The position numbers and the translations under genes are program-made. Source: Caproicibacterium amylolyticum (GTDB lineage: Bacteria; Bacillota; Clostridia; Oscillospirales; Acutalibacteraceae). Taken from it: a stretch of DNA of 64,000 nucleotides. Shown piece after piece: positions 24,505 to 32,889 of this stretch. The number at the start of each line of letters is the position of its first letter. Positions within the stretch are counted from its first letter, which is position 1. The notes beneath the pieces are model-generated. The model did no database searches and was not told the origin of the DNA. It saw nothing but the letters and a program-made list of their open reading frames with translations. Location of the stretch: positions 2,480,001-2,544,000 of the forward strand of contig NZ_CP060696.1 in the NCBI RefSeq assembly GCF_014467055.1. The letters run 5' to 3'.

Positions 24505-25095
24505 CTATTCGTCTGGAATCAACCAACGCTCCCCGTCGAAATCCTCAAACTTTTCAGAGGTGACATTCTGTTCGAAGTAAACGGCCAAAAGGCATTTGAT
24601 GTCCTCTGAATCTGCGCGTTTGGCGGAGAAGCCCTGTTCCCGCAGGGTCTTCTCAATGCGGTTAAGATAGGAATAAATTTCGCCTTGCTTCTCATTCCGC
24701 AGGCGCAGCACGACCAGAAATTCCCGCGCCGTCGCCATCTGCATCTGGATACGATCCAGATGGTTCAGGTCGGCCTCCAACAGAGCACGGATAGCCGGAT
24801 TCTGTTCCTTTTCAAGCCGCGTGCGCAGAAATTGCTTGTTGCCCTCGAAATTTTCGCGGCTGTTTAAGCATATAAACTCCAATTCCGCAATCCCCTTGAG
24901 GACGGTCATCAGCGCATAGATCCGGGCGGACAGGCTTTCTTCAGACAGCACGGAGATATTTGTGGGCTGCACGATAAAATAGACCAGTTCGTCGTTCCGA
25001 TAGGTTTGCAGGCTGTAATCGGTGATGGCTTTTGTGTTGATCAGCTGGCGGGTGGTCTGCCGCTGCCTTGCCTGTTTTTTTGTTTGCCTGCTCAT
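24505..25095 (-). CDS. Conserved conjugation protein, VirB4 N-terminal-domain-like
   Basis: A 196-residue soluble protein. After a basic start (SRQTKKQARQRQTTRQ) comes DELVYFIVQPTNISVLSEE, then LMTVLKGIAELEFICLNSRE and QMATAREFLVVLRLR, ending QNVTSEKFEDFDGERW. The layout resembles the N-terminal domain of VirB4/CagE ATPases, here as a separate polypeptide. It overlaps the upstream VirB3-like gene by 4 bp (ATGA), so the two are translationally coupled. Likely part of the inner-membrane channel complex. Assignment to the VirB4 N-domain is inference. Confidence 0.65.
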   Translation of the reverse strand: MSRQTKKQARQRQTTRQLINTKAITDYSLQTYRNDELVYFIVQPTNISVLSEESLSARIYALMTVLKGIAELEFICLNSRENFEGNKQFLRTRLEKEQNPAIRALLEADLNHLDRIQMQMATAREFLVVLRLRNEKQGEIYSYLNRIEKTLREQGFSAKRADSEDIKCLLAVYFEQNVTSEKFEDFDGERWLIPDE

Positions 25096-25403
25096 AAGTT
25101 TTTGCTCCTTCCACGCGGTCCCATATCAGGCGGATTCGCAGCGTCCGACAGCCCCCATTCAAAATACTGCTGTTTCGTGAGGAAGAAAGCCGCTGCATTT
25201 TTGATGAAATTCAAAATGCTGGTGTCGTCGAAGCGGATACTCAAAAAGGCGTAAAGCGCGACGAGGACAATAGGCGGCAGAAATCGCAGCTGAGCCAACG
25301 CAAGCACCGCGAGGAGAAGGCCGACGCCGATCACGCCGAGATCCCGCAACTCCCACAGCCAGAGGGTGGGCTTCGCCCGGAGATTGTCCGGATAGATATA
25401 CAT
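25092..25403 (-). CDS. VirB3/PrgI-like inner-membrane channel protein
   Basis: A 103-residue protein with two adjacent hydrophobic helices (LGVIGVGLLLAVLALAQL and PPIVLVALYAFLSI), then RFDDTSILNFIKNAAAFF and a C-terminal tail ending in basic residues. It begins MYIYPDNLRAKPTLW. Size, two-helix hairpin and position immediately before VirB4-type genes match PrgI/VirB3 subunits. The start at 25403 lies 5 bp past the stop of the methylase gene; no strong ribosome site is visible, so translational coupling is possible. Confidence 0.75.
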   Translation of the reverse strand: MYIYPDNLRAKPTLWLWELRDLGVIGVGLLLAVLALAQLRFLPPIVLVALYAFLSIRFDDTSILNFIKNAAAFFLTKQQYFEWGLSDAANPPDMGPRGRSKNL

Positions 25404-25407
25404 GCAA

Positions 25408-27429
25408 TCAGTCCTTTTCATTTCTGATTTTGAGCAAAAAATAAGCGATCCCCCGGAGCACATGCTCCACACAGGGGATCGCCACGCTGTTTCCGAGGGC
25501 CTTGTACCGCGCGCTGTCACATGCGCCGGGGATATCCGTCCAGTGATCGGGAAAGCCCTGGAGCCGTTCGCATTCGAGCGGTGTCAGCCGCCGGATGAGC
25601 TTTCCGGTCCGGACCGAATGCTGGGTACTGAGAGAGCCGCCGCCTGGATGAGACTGTGGCGTACCGCACAGGTCGCCCTTTTCCGATCCGGCACGGCAGT
25701 TGATTCCCGCGATGTCGGTGTCGCACACGAGATCGGTCGCATCTTTATACTGGCGGGCACTCTGGGTGCTGACCACGCCGTTCGGCGTGTACTCGTCGCT
25801 TCGTTGCTGAGAAAAGACACAATGCCGGTCCGCGGTGTTCAGCGTGTAGCTGATGTTTGGTTGAACGCCGATCCCGTTGCCGCCGTTATGATCCTGCCGG
25901 TCGATAATGTTGCCGGCGATGCAGTAACTCTGACCGGTAGGAAGGTCGGAGCCGACCCCTTCGCTCGGCTGGCTGATCAGCGGCACGTTGTTGCCGCCCG
26001 TTCCGTACCGCGCGGATATTGTGGGCGCCACGCCGTGCGGCCCGGTGTAGCGGGAATCGATCCCGTGGTTTTCATATAACTCCGGTTCGCCCATCACGAG
26101 AGGCGTGTGCCCATGCTCCTGCGCCCGGAGCGTACCGGAGAGGTTGCCGCTCAGATCGATGCGGCTCCCGCCCTGATCGTTCAGACACAGAACGCCTGGC
26201 ACCATGTTGCCGCCTTCGGTCGCTTTAAGGGTCGGCGCGCATTCCTCACGATATCCGATGCCGCCCGCCGCAGCACCGGCCCCCGTGGAAAAGGCGGCGG
26301 TCAGGACGCAGGGATACCCCTGGCCTGCCTGCCCGCCACCCGATGAAAGAGCCGTATGCTGTTCAGGTGTGAGAAAGCACTCGCCGTTTCCTTTGCTGAC
26401 TACGCCCGCAGACAGTAGGAGTCCACCGGGGTTTCTGCCGCCGTTTCCATCCACACCGGCAAGCGTCGGAGCGACACTTTTTTCCGTAAAGATCCGCTTC
26501 TGCTGGGTGTCCCATGGAGTCAGGCAGTTGGAAGTCTGCGTTTCCTTGGACGGATGAGCGATAAAAGTCTGCTGCTTCATCCCCGGCTGGGCTTGAATGG
26601 CGCCGGACACATTATGGAGATTCCGCACCTCGTCCCGCTGGTTGCAGGCAAAGGCAACAAGACTGCTATCCGCGCCTATGTTGACCGGATCCCTGCCTGA
26701 ATCTCCAGAGCCATTTGCAGCACCGGCGGGAGGTCTTTCCCGCGTTTCCTCGCCCGGCGCAGGATCCCCAAACAGGCGGTCTTGCTCAAATAATATTTCG
26801 GGTGCGGTACAGCCTCCAAAATCTGCGACAAGGTACACCCTTTTGCGGCGCTGGGCGAGGCCCCAGTATTGAGCGTCGTATATTCTCCAAGCGAGGGAGA
26901 ATTGATCTCCCATAATGCACCCAGCAGCGTACCACACCCCGCCCGGAGGTCGAGGAACAGATATGGCGCCGTTGACAATTCGGCAGGTTTCCTCCAGCAC
27001 GATACGGAAATCCTCTCCATCGGCGCTGGAGAAGGCGCCGGGGACGTTCTCCCAGACCATGTATTGGGGGCGAACAGCGTCAGCTGTCCGTCCGGTTCCT
27101 GCGTCATGTGTTCTCATCTCCTTGATCACCCGGATCTGTTCCATAAACAGCCCGGAACGCGCGCCCTGGAGCCCCGCCCGCTTTCCCGCAGTGCTCAGAT
27201 CCTGGCACGGGCTGCCCCCGCAGACCACGTCCACAGGGGGCAAATCTGCCCCGTTGAGCTGCGTAATGTCGCCTACGTGAATCATATTTGAAAAATGAAG
27301 TTTGGTCACCCGGATGGGAAACGGCTCGATCTCGCTGGCCCACAGAGGGGTGAAGCCCTGCCGGCTGCCAGCCAGGGGAAAGCCGCCTATCCCGTCGAAT
27401 AGACTGCCCATGGTCAGTGAAGTGCTCAT
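25408..27429 (-). CDS. DNA cytosine-5 methyltransferase
   Basis: A 673-residue C5 methylase that transfers methyl from SAM to cytosine. Motif I MGSLFDGIGGFPLAG at the start, motif IV GGSPCQDLSTAG with the catalytic Cys, ENVPGAFSS, QYWGLAQRRKRVYLVADFG, and late motifs LTPLECERLQGFPDHW and YKALGNSVAIPC. A large Gly/Asn/Gln-rich insert of roughly 330 residues separates motif VIII from the C-terminal motifs; it is several times the size of a normal recognition domain and internally repetitive. No restriction partner is adjacent, so it is probably a protective orphan methylase. Its start overlaps the preceding gene by 4 bp. Confidence 0.9.
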   Translation of the reverse strand: MSTSLTMGSLFDGIGGFPLAGSRQGFTPLWASEIEPFPIRVTKLHFSNMIHVGDITQLNGADLPPVDVVCGGSPCQDLSTAGKRAGLQGARSGLFMEQIRVIKEMRTHDAGTGRTADAVRPQYMVWENVPGAFSSADGEDFRIVLEETCRIVNGAISVPRPPGGVWYAAGCIMGDQFSLAWRIYDAQYWGLAQRRKRVYLVADFGGCTAPEILFEQDRLFGDPAPGEETRERPPAGAANGSGDSGRDPVNIGADSSLVAFACNQRDEVRNLHNVSGAIQAQPGMKQQTFIAHPSKETQTSNCLTPWDTQQKRIFTEKSVAPTLAGVDGNGGRNPGGLLLSAGVVSKGNGECFLTPEQHTALSSGGGQAGQGYPCVLTAAFSTGAGAAAGGIGYREECAPTLKATEGGNMVPGVLCLNDQGGSRIDLSGNLSGTLRAQEHGHTPLVMGEPELYENHGIDSRYTGPHGVAPTISARYGTGGNNVPLISQPSEGVGSDLPTGQSYCIAGNIIDRQDHNGGNGIGVQPNISYTLNTADRHCVFSQQRSDEYTPNGVVSTQSARQYKDATDLVCDTDIAGINCRAGSEKGDLCGTPQSHPGGGSLSTQHSVRTGKLIRRLTPLECERLQGFPDHWTDIPGACDSARYKALGNSVAIPCVEHVLRGIAYFLLKIRNEKD

Positions 27430-27992
27430 AGCCGCATGCTCATGCCGAAGGAGGGCGTTTCTTCCGGCAGGGGACATCTTTCCTGCGGAAAATATTCTAC
27501 CGTCCGGTTGACGGGCCCTATTCCTTCATTAAGCTGCCCTGCTTCGGCGGCCGCTTCCTCGTAGGTGTCAAATGTTACCGGCTCTCCATCCTGTTTCACC
27601 CACGCCTCGGCGAAGCCGCAGACCGACAAGGCGCTGCGGCGCGCCAGAATGCCGTACTGCCTGATGGCTTGTTTTTTCTGAATTTGTTCAGCCGATATCC
27701 TGCGGACCGGAATGCCGAGCCGCTTTGCTTCAGCAATTTCTTTTTCCATGCCCTCGCTGGTATGATTTCCACACACCCACAGTTCTTCGCAGGAGGCTAA
27801 AACCCGCAGCCCCATTAGGATACCGGCTTCTCTTTCCATGGGAACGGCGTCGTTCAAAAACTGCGGGTACAGAAGGTGCGGGGCAATGGGTGCGCAGCCC
27901 TGCTTCATAGCGTACCGGCACGCGGCTTTGGCAAAGCGGACATTTTCCTCAATGCTCCCCGCGTATGGGGAACAGATATAGACCAGTTTCAA
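27426..27992 (-). CDS. DUF4406-domain protein (deoxyribosyltransferase-like)
   Basis: A 188-residue protein. The N-terminal 100 residues resemble nucleoside 2-deoxyribosyltransferases and DUF4406: VYICSPYAGSIEENVRFA, APIAPHLLYPQFLND, ELWVCGNHTSEGMEKEI. The C-terminal 80 residues (KQAIRQYGILARRS.. and VTFDTYEEAAAEAGQL) form a second, unrecognised module. The start is TTG at 27992 preceded by GAAGGGATGAAGT. It is translationally coupled to the C5 methylase. A role in nucleotide metabolism or base modification is possible but not shown. Confidence 0.75.
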   Translation of the reverse strand: MKLVYICSPYAGSIEENVRFAKAACRYAMKQGCAPIAPHLLYPQFLNDAVPMEREAGILMGLRVLASCEELWVCGNHTSEGMEKEIAEAKRLGIPVRRISAEQIQKKQAIRQYGILARRSALSVCGFAEAWVKQDGEPVTFDTYEEAAAEAGQLNEGIGPVNRTVEYFPQERCPLPEETPSFGMSMRL

Positions 27993-28012
27993 ACTTCATC
28001 CCTTCTTTTCGT

Positions 28013-28915
28013 TTACTTCGCCACCGCCTTCGCAATGGTGCGGGTGATAGACACTGCGGTTTGTGCGGCATACGCCGCGCTCATGAGGTTGGCCTTGGTT
28101 GACGTATCAAGTCCGAAAGCCCCGGCAATGCGGGGAATTTCGCCGGCCGACAGCATCAGCCCAAGCCCCAGCAGGGCATGGTCTTTGACCACCAGCAGAC
28201 CGGCGCAGAGGATGGTCGCCTGCAGAAACGTCGTCAGGCACAACCCGACGATCTGTTTGCACCATGATACAAATCCGTCAATGTAGCCGCGCGGGACGCT
28301 GAACATATACAGACTTCCCACTGCGATCTGGATCAGCAGGATTCCGCCGCGTTTGAGGTTGCTGAAAAATACTTTAATCACGGCGTACCCCATGAGAATG
28401 AGGATAAACAAGATCAGAATGGGGCTGGTAATGGCGCCGAGCCCGCCGAATACATTGGTGCTTGCCGCCTGTTCCAGTGTGCCTGCCGAGTTAAGCCCGG
28501 TGATGATTGAGCTTGCAAGGCCGCTGATTCCCGAACCATAGCCGGTAATGCCCGCCGTCAGGCTGCTCTGTAGGGATACGGACAGCTTATACAGCTCCAC
28601 CGGCACGGTCGAAAAAAGCCCTACTGCCATAAAACCCTTGATGGCGTTGAGGGCTGTGTCTTTGATGCTGCCGCGGCCGGACTGATACTCAATGGCGCAC
28701 TCGAAAACCGCCACCACAAGACCCGTGCCGTATAGTGCCCAGGCCAGGTAAACGAAAAAGAGAACGATGGACTTCACCCAATCCATGTCGAACAGCTCGG
28801 CGCCCATGTCTCCCATCTGCGCGAAAAAGTTTCCAAGGAAGCCGACGATCTGACTATAGATCCAGTCGATAATCTGATTGAGCACGGTTCCGGCTACGAA
28901 ATTCCAGATGAACAC
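28013..28915 (-). CDS. VirB6/TrbL-like polytopic channel protein
   Basis: A 300-residue membrane protein with five or more hydrophobic helices. The start is taken as GTG 28915 (FIWNFVAGTVLNQIIDWIY follows), because AAAGGA lies 10 bp ahead and the longer upstream frame contains poor sequence. Features: IVGFLGNFFAQMGDMGAELF, then long helices (SIVLFFVYLAWALYGTGLVV) and a Gly/Ser-rich middle loop. It matches the conserved VirB6/TrbL-like protein of clostridial transfer regions, which forms the inner-membrane part of the channel. The about 150 bp upstream has no gene. Confidence 0.8.
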   Translation of the reverse strand: MFIWNFVAGTVLNQIIDWIYSQIVGFLGNFFAQMGDMGAELFDMDWVKSIVLFFVYLAWALYGTGLVVAVFECAIEYQSGRGSIKDTALNAIKGFMAVGLFSTVPVELYKLSVSLQSSLTAGITGYGSGISGLASSIITGLNSAGTLEQAASTNVFGGLGAITSPILILFILILMGYAVIKVFFSNLKRGGILLIQIAVGSLYMFSVPRGYIDGFVSWCKQIVGLCLTTFLQATILCAGLLVVKDHALLGLGLMLSAGEIPRIAGAFGLDTSTKANLMSAAYAAQTAVSITRTIAKAVAK

Positions 28916-29065
28916 AGCATTCACTTCCTTTGCGCAAAATAAAAAGCCACCGTATACCGAATTGCCCTTTACAAAGCAAGAAAATAACAAACAAAATATC
29001 GGAAACGCCAAGCGGTCTGCTGGTTAGACCTTATAACACCGGGATTAGGCTGACCGGTCAATTGG

Positions 29066-29407
29066 CTACATCCCGATGACACCCCAGATATAAAGGGGGG
29101 CCGTCAAGGTGAAAACTAAGCACGCAAACAAAATGGCTGGCGCGGCCCACTCAAATTGGCCCTGCTTTCTGTAGTCGAAATAAGCCGTGCCAAGTTTGGC
29201 AAAGAAGAAAACAGCAAGAATCAGATCAATAGCGGGGAAAACCACTTTGTTGACCACCGTCTTGATCTGCTGGGAAGCAGTCGACCAGGTACTCTGTACC
29301 GCCCCCGCCACGTCGCCGCTGCCGGCTGCGGACGCTGTGATACAAAACACGGAGAGCATCACTAAAGCCATGCAAATGAGAATCACAAACTTCTTCCGCT
29401 TTTTCAT
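29066..29407 (-). CDS. DUF3852 protein, VirB2-like small membrane protein
   Basis: A 113-residue exported protein. Signal-like N-terminus KKFVILICMALVMLSVF ending CITASAAG, then a short amphipathic region (STWSTASQQIKTVVNK) and two membrane helices (FPAIDLILAVFFFAKLG and PAILFACLVFTLTAPLY) separated by a polar turn YFDYRKQGQFEW. This is the architecture of VirB2-type pilin or channel subunits, and DUF3852 members occur at this position in related elements. ATG 29407 preferred; an ATG 21 bp upstream is possible. Confidence 0.75.
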   Translation of the reverse strand: MKKRKKFVILICMALVMLSVFCITASAAGSGDVAGAVQSTWSTASQQIKTVVNKVVFPAIDLILAVFFFAKLGTAYFDYRKQGQFEWAAPAILFACLVFTLTAPLYIWGVIGM

Positions 29408-29443
29408 ATATGCTTTCACACCTTTCATTGTAGGATAAAATTC

Positions 29444-29473
29444 AAGGCCGCAGAGCATGATGCCTACGGCCTT
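29444..29473 (-). terminator. Hairpin terminator after the large exported protein
   Basis: Minus strand AAGGCCG, 16-nt loop, CGGCCTT followed by GAATTTTATCC. Located just after the stop at 29494. Confidence 0.55.
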
Positions 29474-29493
29474 CTTCTTTATCTGCGGATGGT

Positions 29494-31227
29494 TCAGGGT
29501 AATGCCGGGATGGCGCGCCAGTCCGACCACAGGTTTCCCCTAATTGTCACTGAGTCGGTCAGATTCATGCTGAGCATGCCGGTCGGGGTCCAACAATCTT
29601 CCAAAAAGGTGTATGGAGTATAGCTTCCGTCCGGCATCCAAAGCGGTGTGAAATGAGTGCGCCGGTTGTAGGTGGAATAGCGGTTGGGGGCAAATTCAAA
29701 CCGTGCGTTGAACCCGCCGGCTGTCGGGTCCAGCAGGCGCCAATACGTCTTATACCCAAATTCGGGGAAGTAGGTGACGGCGGTTTGAGCGCCAGTTACC
29801 GCCGAGGACTGATTGGTGCTGACAGACGCCGCAGCGGTCTGATTGATCCCATATCCGCTTTTGATTGTTTCGTCGGATGCAGTCGGGTCTTTGCCGTCCG
29901 GCGTGATGCTCATGGATGCGGAAAGGCTCGCGGAATAGGTATCGCAGGCAAAGTCCCACCAGCCGTGATCAACCCAACTGCCGTTGTCCTCCCAAGAACC
30001 GCTGGTGTCGTCGCCGTGCCAAACCCAGTCCGAAACCCACACCCAATCGGCATGCCATACGGGCCGCCATACGTTCCATGAGGCCGAAGTTTTTTGTGGA
30101 TTGCTTGGCATACTCGCCGGGGAATAGCCGCTGTTTCGGTCATCGGCGTTGGGATCAGGCGGGTCATGACCGGAAAGATCCACAATGCTCGCGTTGATCG
30201 TGCCTTCACTGGTGCTTCCTCTGCCCGTTGCAGACACATGAATGGCCATGGACTGCGGCGTGGAAGGCGTTGTCCAGCGCACCCAAGCCAGCTGACTGTC
30301 GCCGTCAGGATAATATACGTTGCCAACCGCATAGTTTCTGCCGCCGATATTGAATCTTACCGTTACCGGGTGGTCGGGATCCGACTGCCCGCCGCTGACA
30401 GTCACCGGTGTGATAACTTCGGTGTTGACACGGTAAGTGTAATTCTGAGTGCTGACCTGCGTTGGCGGTTCGGCTGCGGAAAAGCGGACGATGCCGAGAC
30501 CGAGAGAGGAAATAATCGTGGAGTCGGACACGCGATCATCTCTGGAACCCGTCCAGGCGGGGTAACCAAGATCCGAGGTATCGAGAAACATAGAAAGCGG
30601 CAAATTCTTGTGCGTCAGGGACGCCATCTTGGAACGAAGGTCGCCTCCGAGTCTCTGATCGTACAATGCGGCTTCCGTAGCGGTCATCGCCACCCGTGCG
30701 CCATAAAAAGTGAAATATGCGATAGGTTCCAACAGAATTTTGTAATTGCCATTGGTAAGAATCGAGTAGCTAAAGCCAGTCAGGTTTGCAATACTTCGGA
30801 GCACCTGTTCGTCAGTGAAATAACTTTTTATCACTTCGATACTGGACTGCCCCTGATCGGAGTTGATGATCTTGGGAAGCGGCTGCGCCGGATTGACATA
30901 AGAATACCGGCCGGTATTCAGTGCCAGCGCATGGCCGTTGTTGTAGGCGATCTTGCTTACTTTTCCAAAGTTGATAATAATATTATCCGGATGCCTGTTG
31001 GTGAAATCCACGGAAGCTGACGCCACCGCATGGTCGCTGGCCCGGATGACGGTTACTCGGACACCTTCATCACCGGAGTTCCAGAAATTCTCGTCGCTTC
31101 CGTTTCCGAGCCCGCCGCCTCCATGATCGATGTTTCCGTCCCCGTCCCCATCGGCATAGGCGCTGAGCGGAGTGCAAAGCGTCAGTAGCAATGCCAGAGA
31201 AAGAAAGATGCTGAATAGCCGCTTCAT
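29494..31227 (-). CDS. Large exported protein of the conjugative element
   Basis: A 577-residue protein with a clear signal peptide (KRLFSIFLSLALLLTLCTP, cleavage near AYADG) and an Asp/Gly-rich mature start. The body is beta-rich; a tract near residues 385-425 is extraordinarily rich in Trp, His and Asp (WVWVSDWVWHGDD). No sortase motif or C-terminal membrane anchor is visible, so it is secreted or bound non-covalently. ATG follows TTTGGAGGCGATT. It lies between the DUF6550 and VirB2-like genes. I recognise no characterised family; a surface or channel-tip role in mating is plausible. Confidence 0.75.
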   Translation of the reverse strand: MKRLFSIFLSLALLLTLCTPLSAYADGDGDGNIDHGGGGLGNGSDENFWNSGDEGVRVTVIRASDHAVASASVDFTNRHPDNIIINFGKVSKIAYNNGHALALNTGRYSYVNPAQPLPKIINSDQGQSSIEVIKSYFTDEQVLRSIANLTGFSYSILTNGNYKILLEPIAYFTFYGARVAMTATEAALYDQRLGGDLRSKMASLTHKNLPLSMFLDTSDLGYPAWTGSRDDRVSDSTIISSLGLGIVRFSAAEPPTQVSTQNYTYRVNTEVITPVTVSGGQSDPDHPVTVRFNIGGRNYAVGNVYYPDGDSQLAWVRWTTPSTPQSMAIHVSATGRGSTSEGTINASIVDLSGHDPPDPNADDRNSGYSPASMPSNPQKTSASWNVWRPVWHADWVWVSDWVWHGDDTSGSWEDNGSWVDHGWWDFACDTYSASLSASMSITPDGKDPTASDETIKSGYGINQTAAASVSTNQSSAVTGAQTAVTYFPEFGYKTYWRLLDPTAGGFNARFEFAPNRYSTYNRRTHFTPLWMPDGSYTPYTFLEDCWTPTGMLSMNLTDSVTIRGNLWSDWRAIPALP

Positions 31228-31246
31228 AATCGCCTCCAAAATGGAA

Positions 31247-31278
31247 AAGACGCACAGCCTAACTATGCTGTGCGTCTT
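31247..31278 (-). terminator. Strong hairpin after the DUF6550 gene
   Basis: Perfect 12-bp stem AAGACGCACAGC / GCTGTGCGTCTT with an 8-nt loop, followed on the minus strand by TTCC. It probably limits read-through between the pilus block and the downstream exported-protein gene. Confidence 0.65.
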
Positions 31279-31307
31279 AAATACTGTTTTAAATTTTGAA
31301 ATTTGAC

Positions 31308-31835
31308 TCAGTCCATCTGTCCGACCTTGTTTCCGTTTTCATACATATCGCTCGCTGTACTTCCCGAGCCACCGCCGCCGTTGTTCGTTACCCATCCAAA
31401 TCCGGGGACATAGATTTTCCCGTCTTTTTTCTGAAAGTTTTGATCTCCGGATCCCTTGCCTGGAGAAGTATCCTTCGAGCTATACGTCGGTGCCTTGGAA
31501 GGATTGGTGGTGCTGCCCTGTGCGGCAGGCTTGGAGGAAGGTGCCGCGGGTTTCGATACATCGGGCTGGATCGCCTGATCCGCCTTGCTTGAAGCTTCCT
31601 GTGCCTGGGAGGATGCGGACGAAGAAGGCGCCGTGCTTTCCGTTGTATTATTATCCGTCCCGATAGGTGAGACAGTCACTTCGCTGGAGGAGGCTGAGGA
31701 GGACGGTGTGACGTCAACGTCTTTGGCTCCCTCGGCCTTAAGCTGATAGGAAATCCCGATTATCACAGCCACACACACCACGCCGATGCCGGCGATGGTC
31801 AGCGACCTTTTGGCTCTGTCAGGTAATTTCTTCAT
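31308..31835 (-). CDS. DUF6550 single-pass membrane protein
   Basis: A 175-residue protein: short basic cytoplasmic start (MKKLPDRAKRS), one membrane helix (about residues 12-30), then a long Ser/Ala/Pro/Thr-rich extracellular linker (about 40-125) and a small C-terminal module KIYVPGFGWVTNNGGGG. The GFGWV end-motif is typical of DUF6550 members in clostridial elements. ATG follows AGGAGGTCAAACTCC. The linker is long enough to cross the wall. Function unknown; part of the pilus gene block. Confidence 0.75.
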   Translation of the reverse strand: MKKLPDRAKRSLTIAGIGVVCVAVIIGISYQLKAEGAKDVDVTPSSSASSSEVTVSPIGTDNNTTESTAPSSSASSQAQEASSKADQAIQPDVSKPAAPSSKPAAQGSTTNPSKAPTYSSKDTSPGKGSGDQNFQKKDGKIYVPGFGWVTNNGGGGSGSTASDMYENGNKVGQMD

Positions 31836-31931
31836 GGAGTTTGACCTCCTTTTTTCTTTTTTCCGTTTGTTTCCTCTTGTTTCACACACTATCACAGAAA
31901 GGGTAAAAAGTCTATTGCTACTGCGATTTTT

Positions 31932-32492
31932 TTAGAAAACAGGCATATATTTTGCCCGAACTTTCAATGTGGCGTGCATTGGAGAAAGCGTCTTACCACC
32001 GAAGCTCACCGGTACTTCCAGTTGAATCGTCGCGTCGGCCGCAAAGACCGGACTGTTTGCAGGGTTGGAGGGCGCCAGCGGTGCGTTTTGAATGGTCACC
32101 GACAAACCAGATATCTTGAATTCCTCCGCACCGTCTGCTTCCTTTACATGGGCTCCGCTTTCATTTGTAAGGCCGAGGTTCCGATCAAGCCGCCCGTAGA
32201 TATCGCCGGTACTGACGCTTCCGACCCAGGAAGAGCCGCTGGGTCGATATCCACCGGAATATCCCTCACGGATTCCGTGATAAACGTTGCTGTAATTGTC
32301 GGTTACGGTAGCGACGACGGCAGACTGCACCGCATCCCGGACGCCCGACGCGATGATGCATAGACGCAGGTATTCGGAGATCCCGCACAGGATGAGCACC
32401 AGCGCGAGGGCGACCGCCACAACCAGCGGGAAAGAAAACCCGCGCCGGTCTTTCAGAATATGCTTCAGTTTTTTGCGCACGTTTTCCTTCAC
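31932..32492 (-). CDS. TadE/TadF-like pseudopilin
   Basis: A 186-residue protein beginning (GTG start) with a basic segment KENVRKKLKHILKDRRG, then a hydrophobic helix FSFPLVVAVALALVLILCG. RRG followed by F and a helix is the prepilin-peptidase substrate pattern of TadE/TadF-type minor pilins, with cleavage expected after Gly. The exported part is beta-rich and ends with HATLKVRAKYMPVF. It follows the DUF4320 gene directly, with only one base between stop and start codons. Likely a minor subunit of the Tad-like machine. Confidence 0.7.
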   Translation of the reverse strand: MKENVRKKLKHILKDRRGFSFPLVVAVALALVLILCGISEYLRLCIIASGVRDAVQSAVVATVTDNYSNVYHGIREGYSGGYRPSGSSWVGSVSTGDIYGRLDRNLGLTNESGAHVKEADGAEEFKISGLSVTIQNAPLAPSNPANSPVFAADATIQLEVPVSFGGKTLSPMHATLKVRAKYMPVF

Positions 32493-32493
32493 C

Positions 32494-32889
32494 TCATTTC
32501 CAGTAAATTTCGCTTTTCCCGTTGGCCTTTCCTTCCAGATTGATCGGAAAACTGCCGAGTCCGCCGAACAGCCCGATATTTGCCTGTGCGGACACCGTCA
32601 CTGTGAATTCCTGATCGAGCGGGATTTTACCTGTCCTTGACCAGTCGACAGACGGGTGCAGCCCGGTCTGTTCCTCCAGTTCCCGCGCCCGTGCGTCCGT
32701 TTCCGTACCGATGCGGCCTGAGATCTCCGCTTCCCGGCACAGCTCCGTGGCAAAGGAGTCCAGCTGGTTTTTCTCTATATACACGGGAAACAGTTTGACC
32801 GCGAAAGCGATGACCAGCATGGCGCAGAGCACCAGCACCGCGATGTCGATATAACCTTCCCCGCGGCGGGAGCGGAGCCGTTTCAGCAC
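32494..32889 (-). CDS. DUF4320 protein, TadE-like minor pilin
   Basis: A 131-residue protein with the start LKRLRSRRGEGYIDIAVLV followed by a hydrophobic helix. The RRGEG-(Y/F)-(I/V)-D pattern is shared with the pilin-like protein at 38626-38856, which suggests processing by the same peptidase encoded at 38203-38619. The C-terminal domain is a small exported fold ending NGKSEIYWK. GTG start overlaps the preceding gene and follows AGGGGGTGAAACT. DUF4320 members are recurrent in clostridial conjugative elements. Confidence 0.8.
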   Translation of the reverse strand: MLKRLRSRRGEGYIDIAVLVLCAMLVIAFAVKLFPVYIEKNQLDSFATELCREAEISGRIGTETDARARELEEQTGLHPSVDWSRTGKIPLDQEFTVTVSAQANIGLFGGLGSFPINLEGKANGKSEIYWK

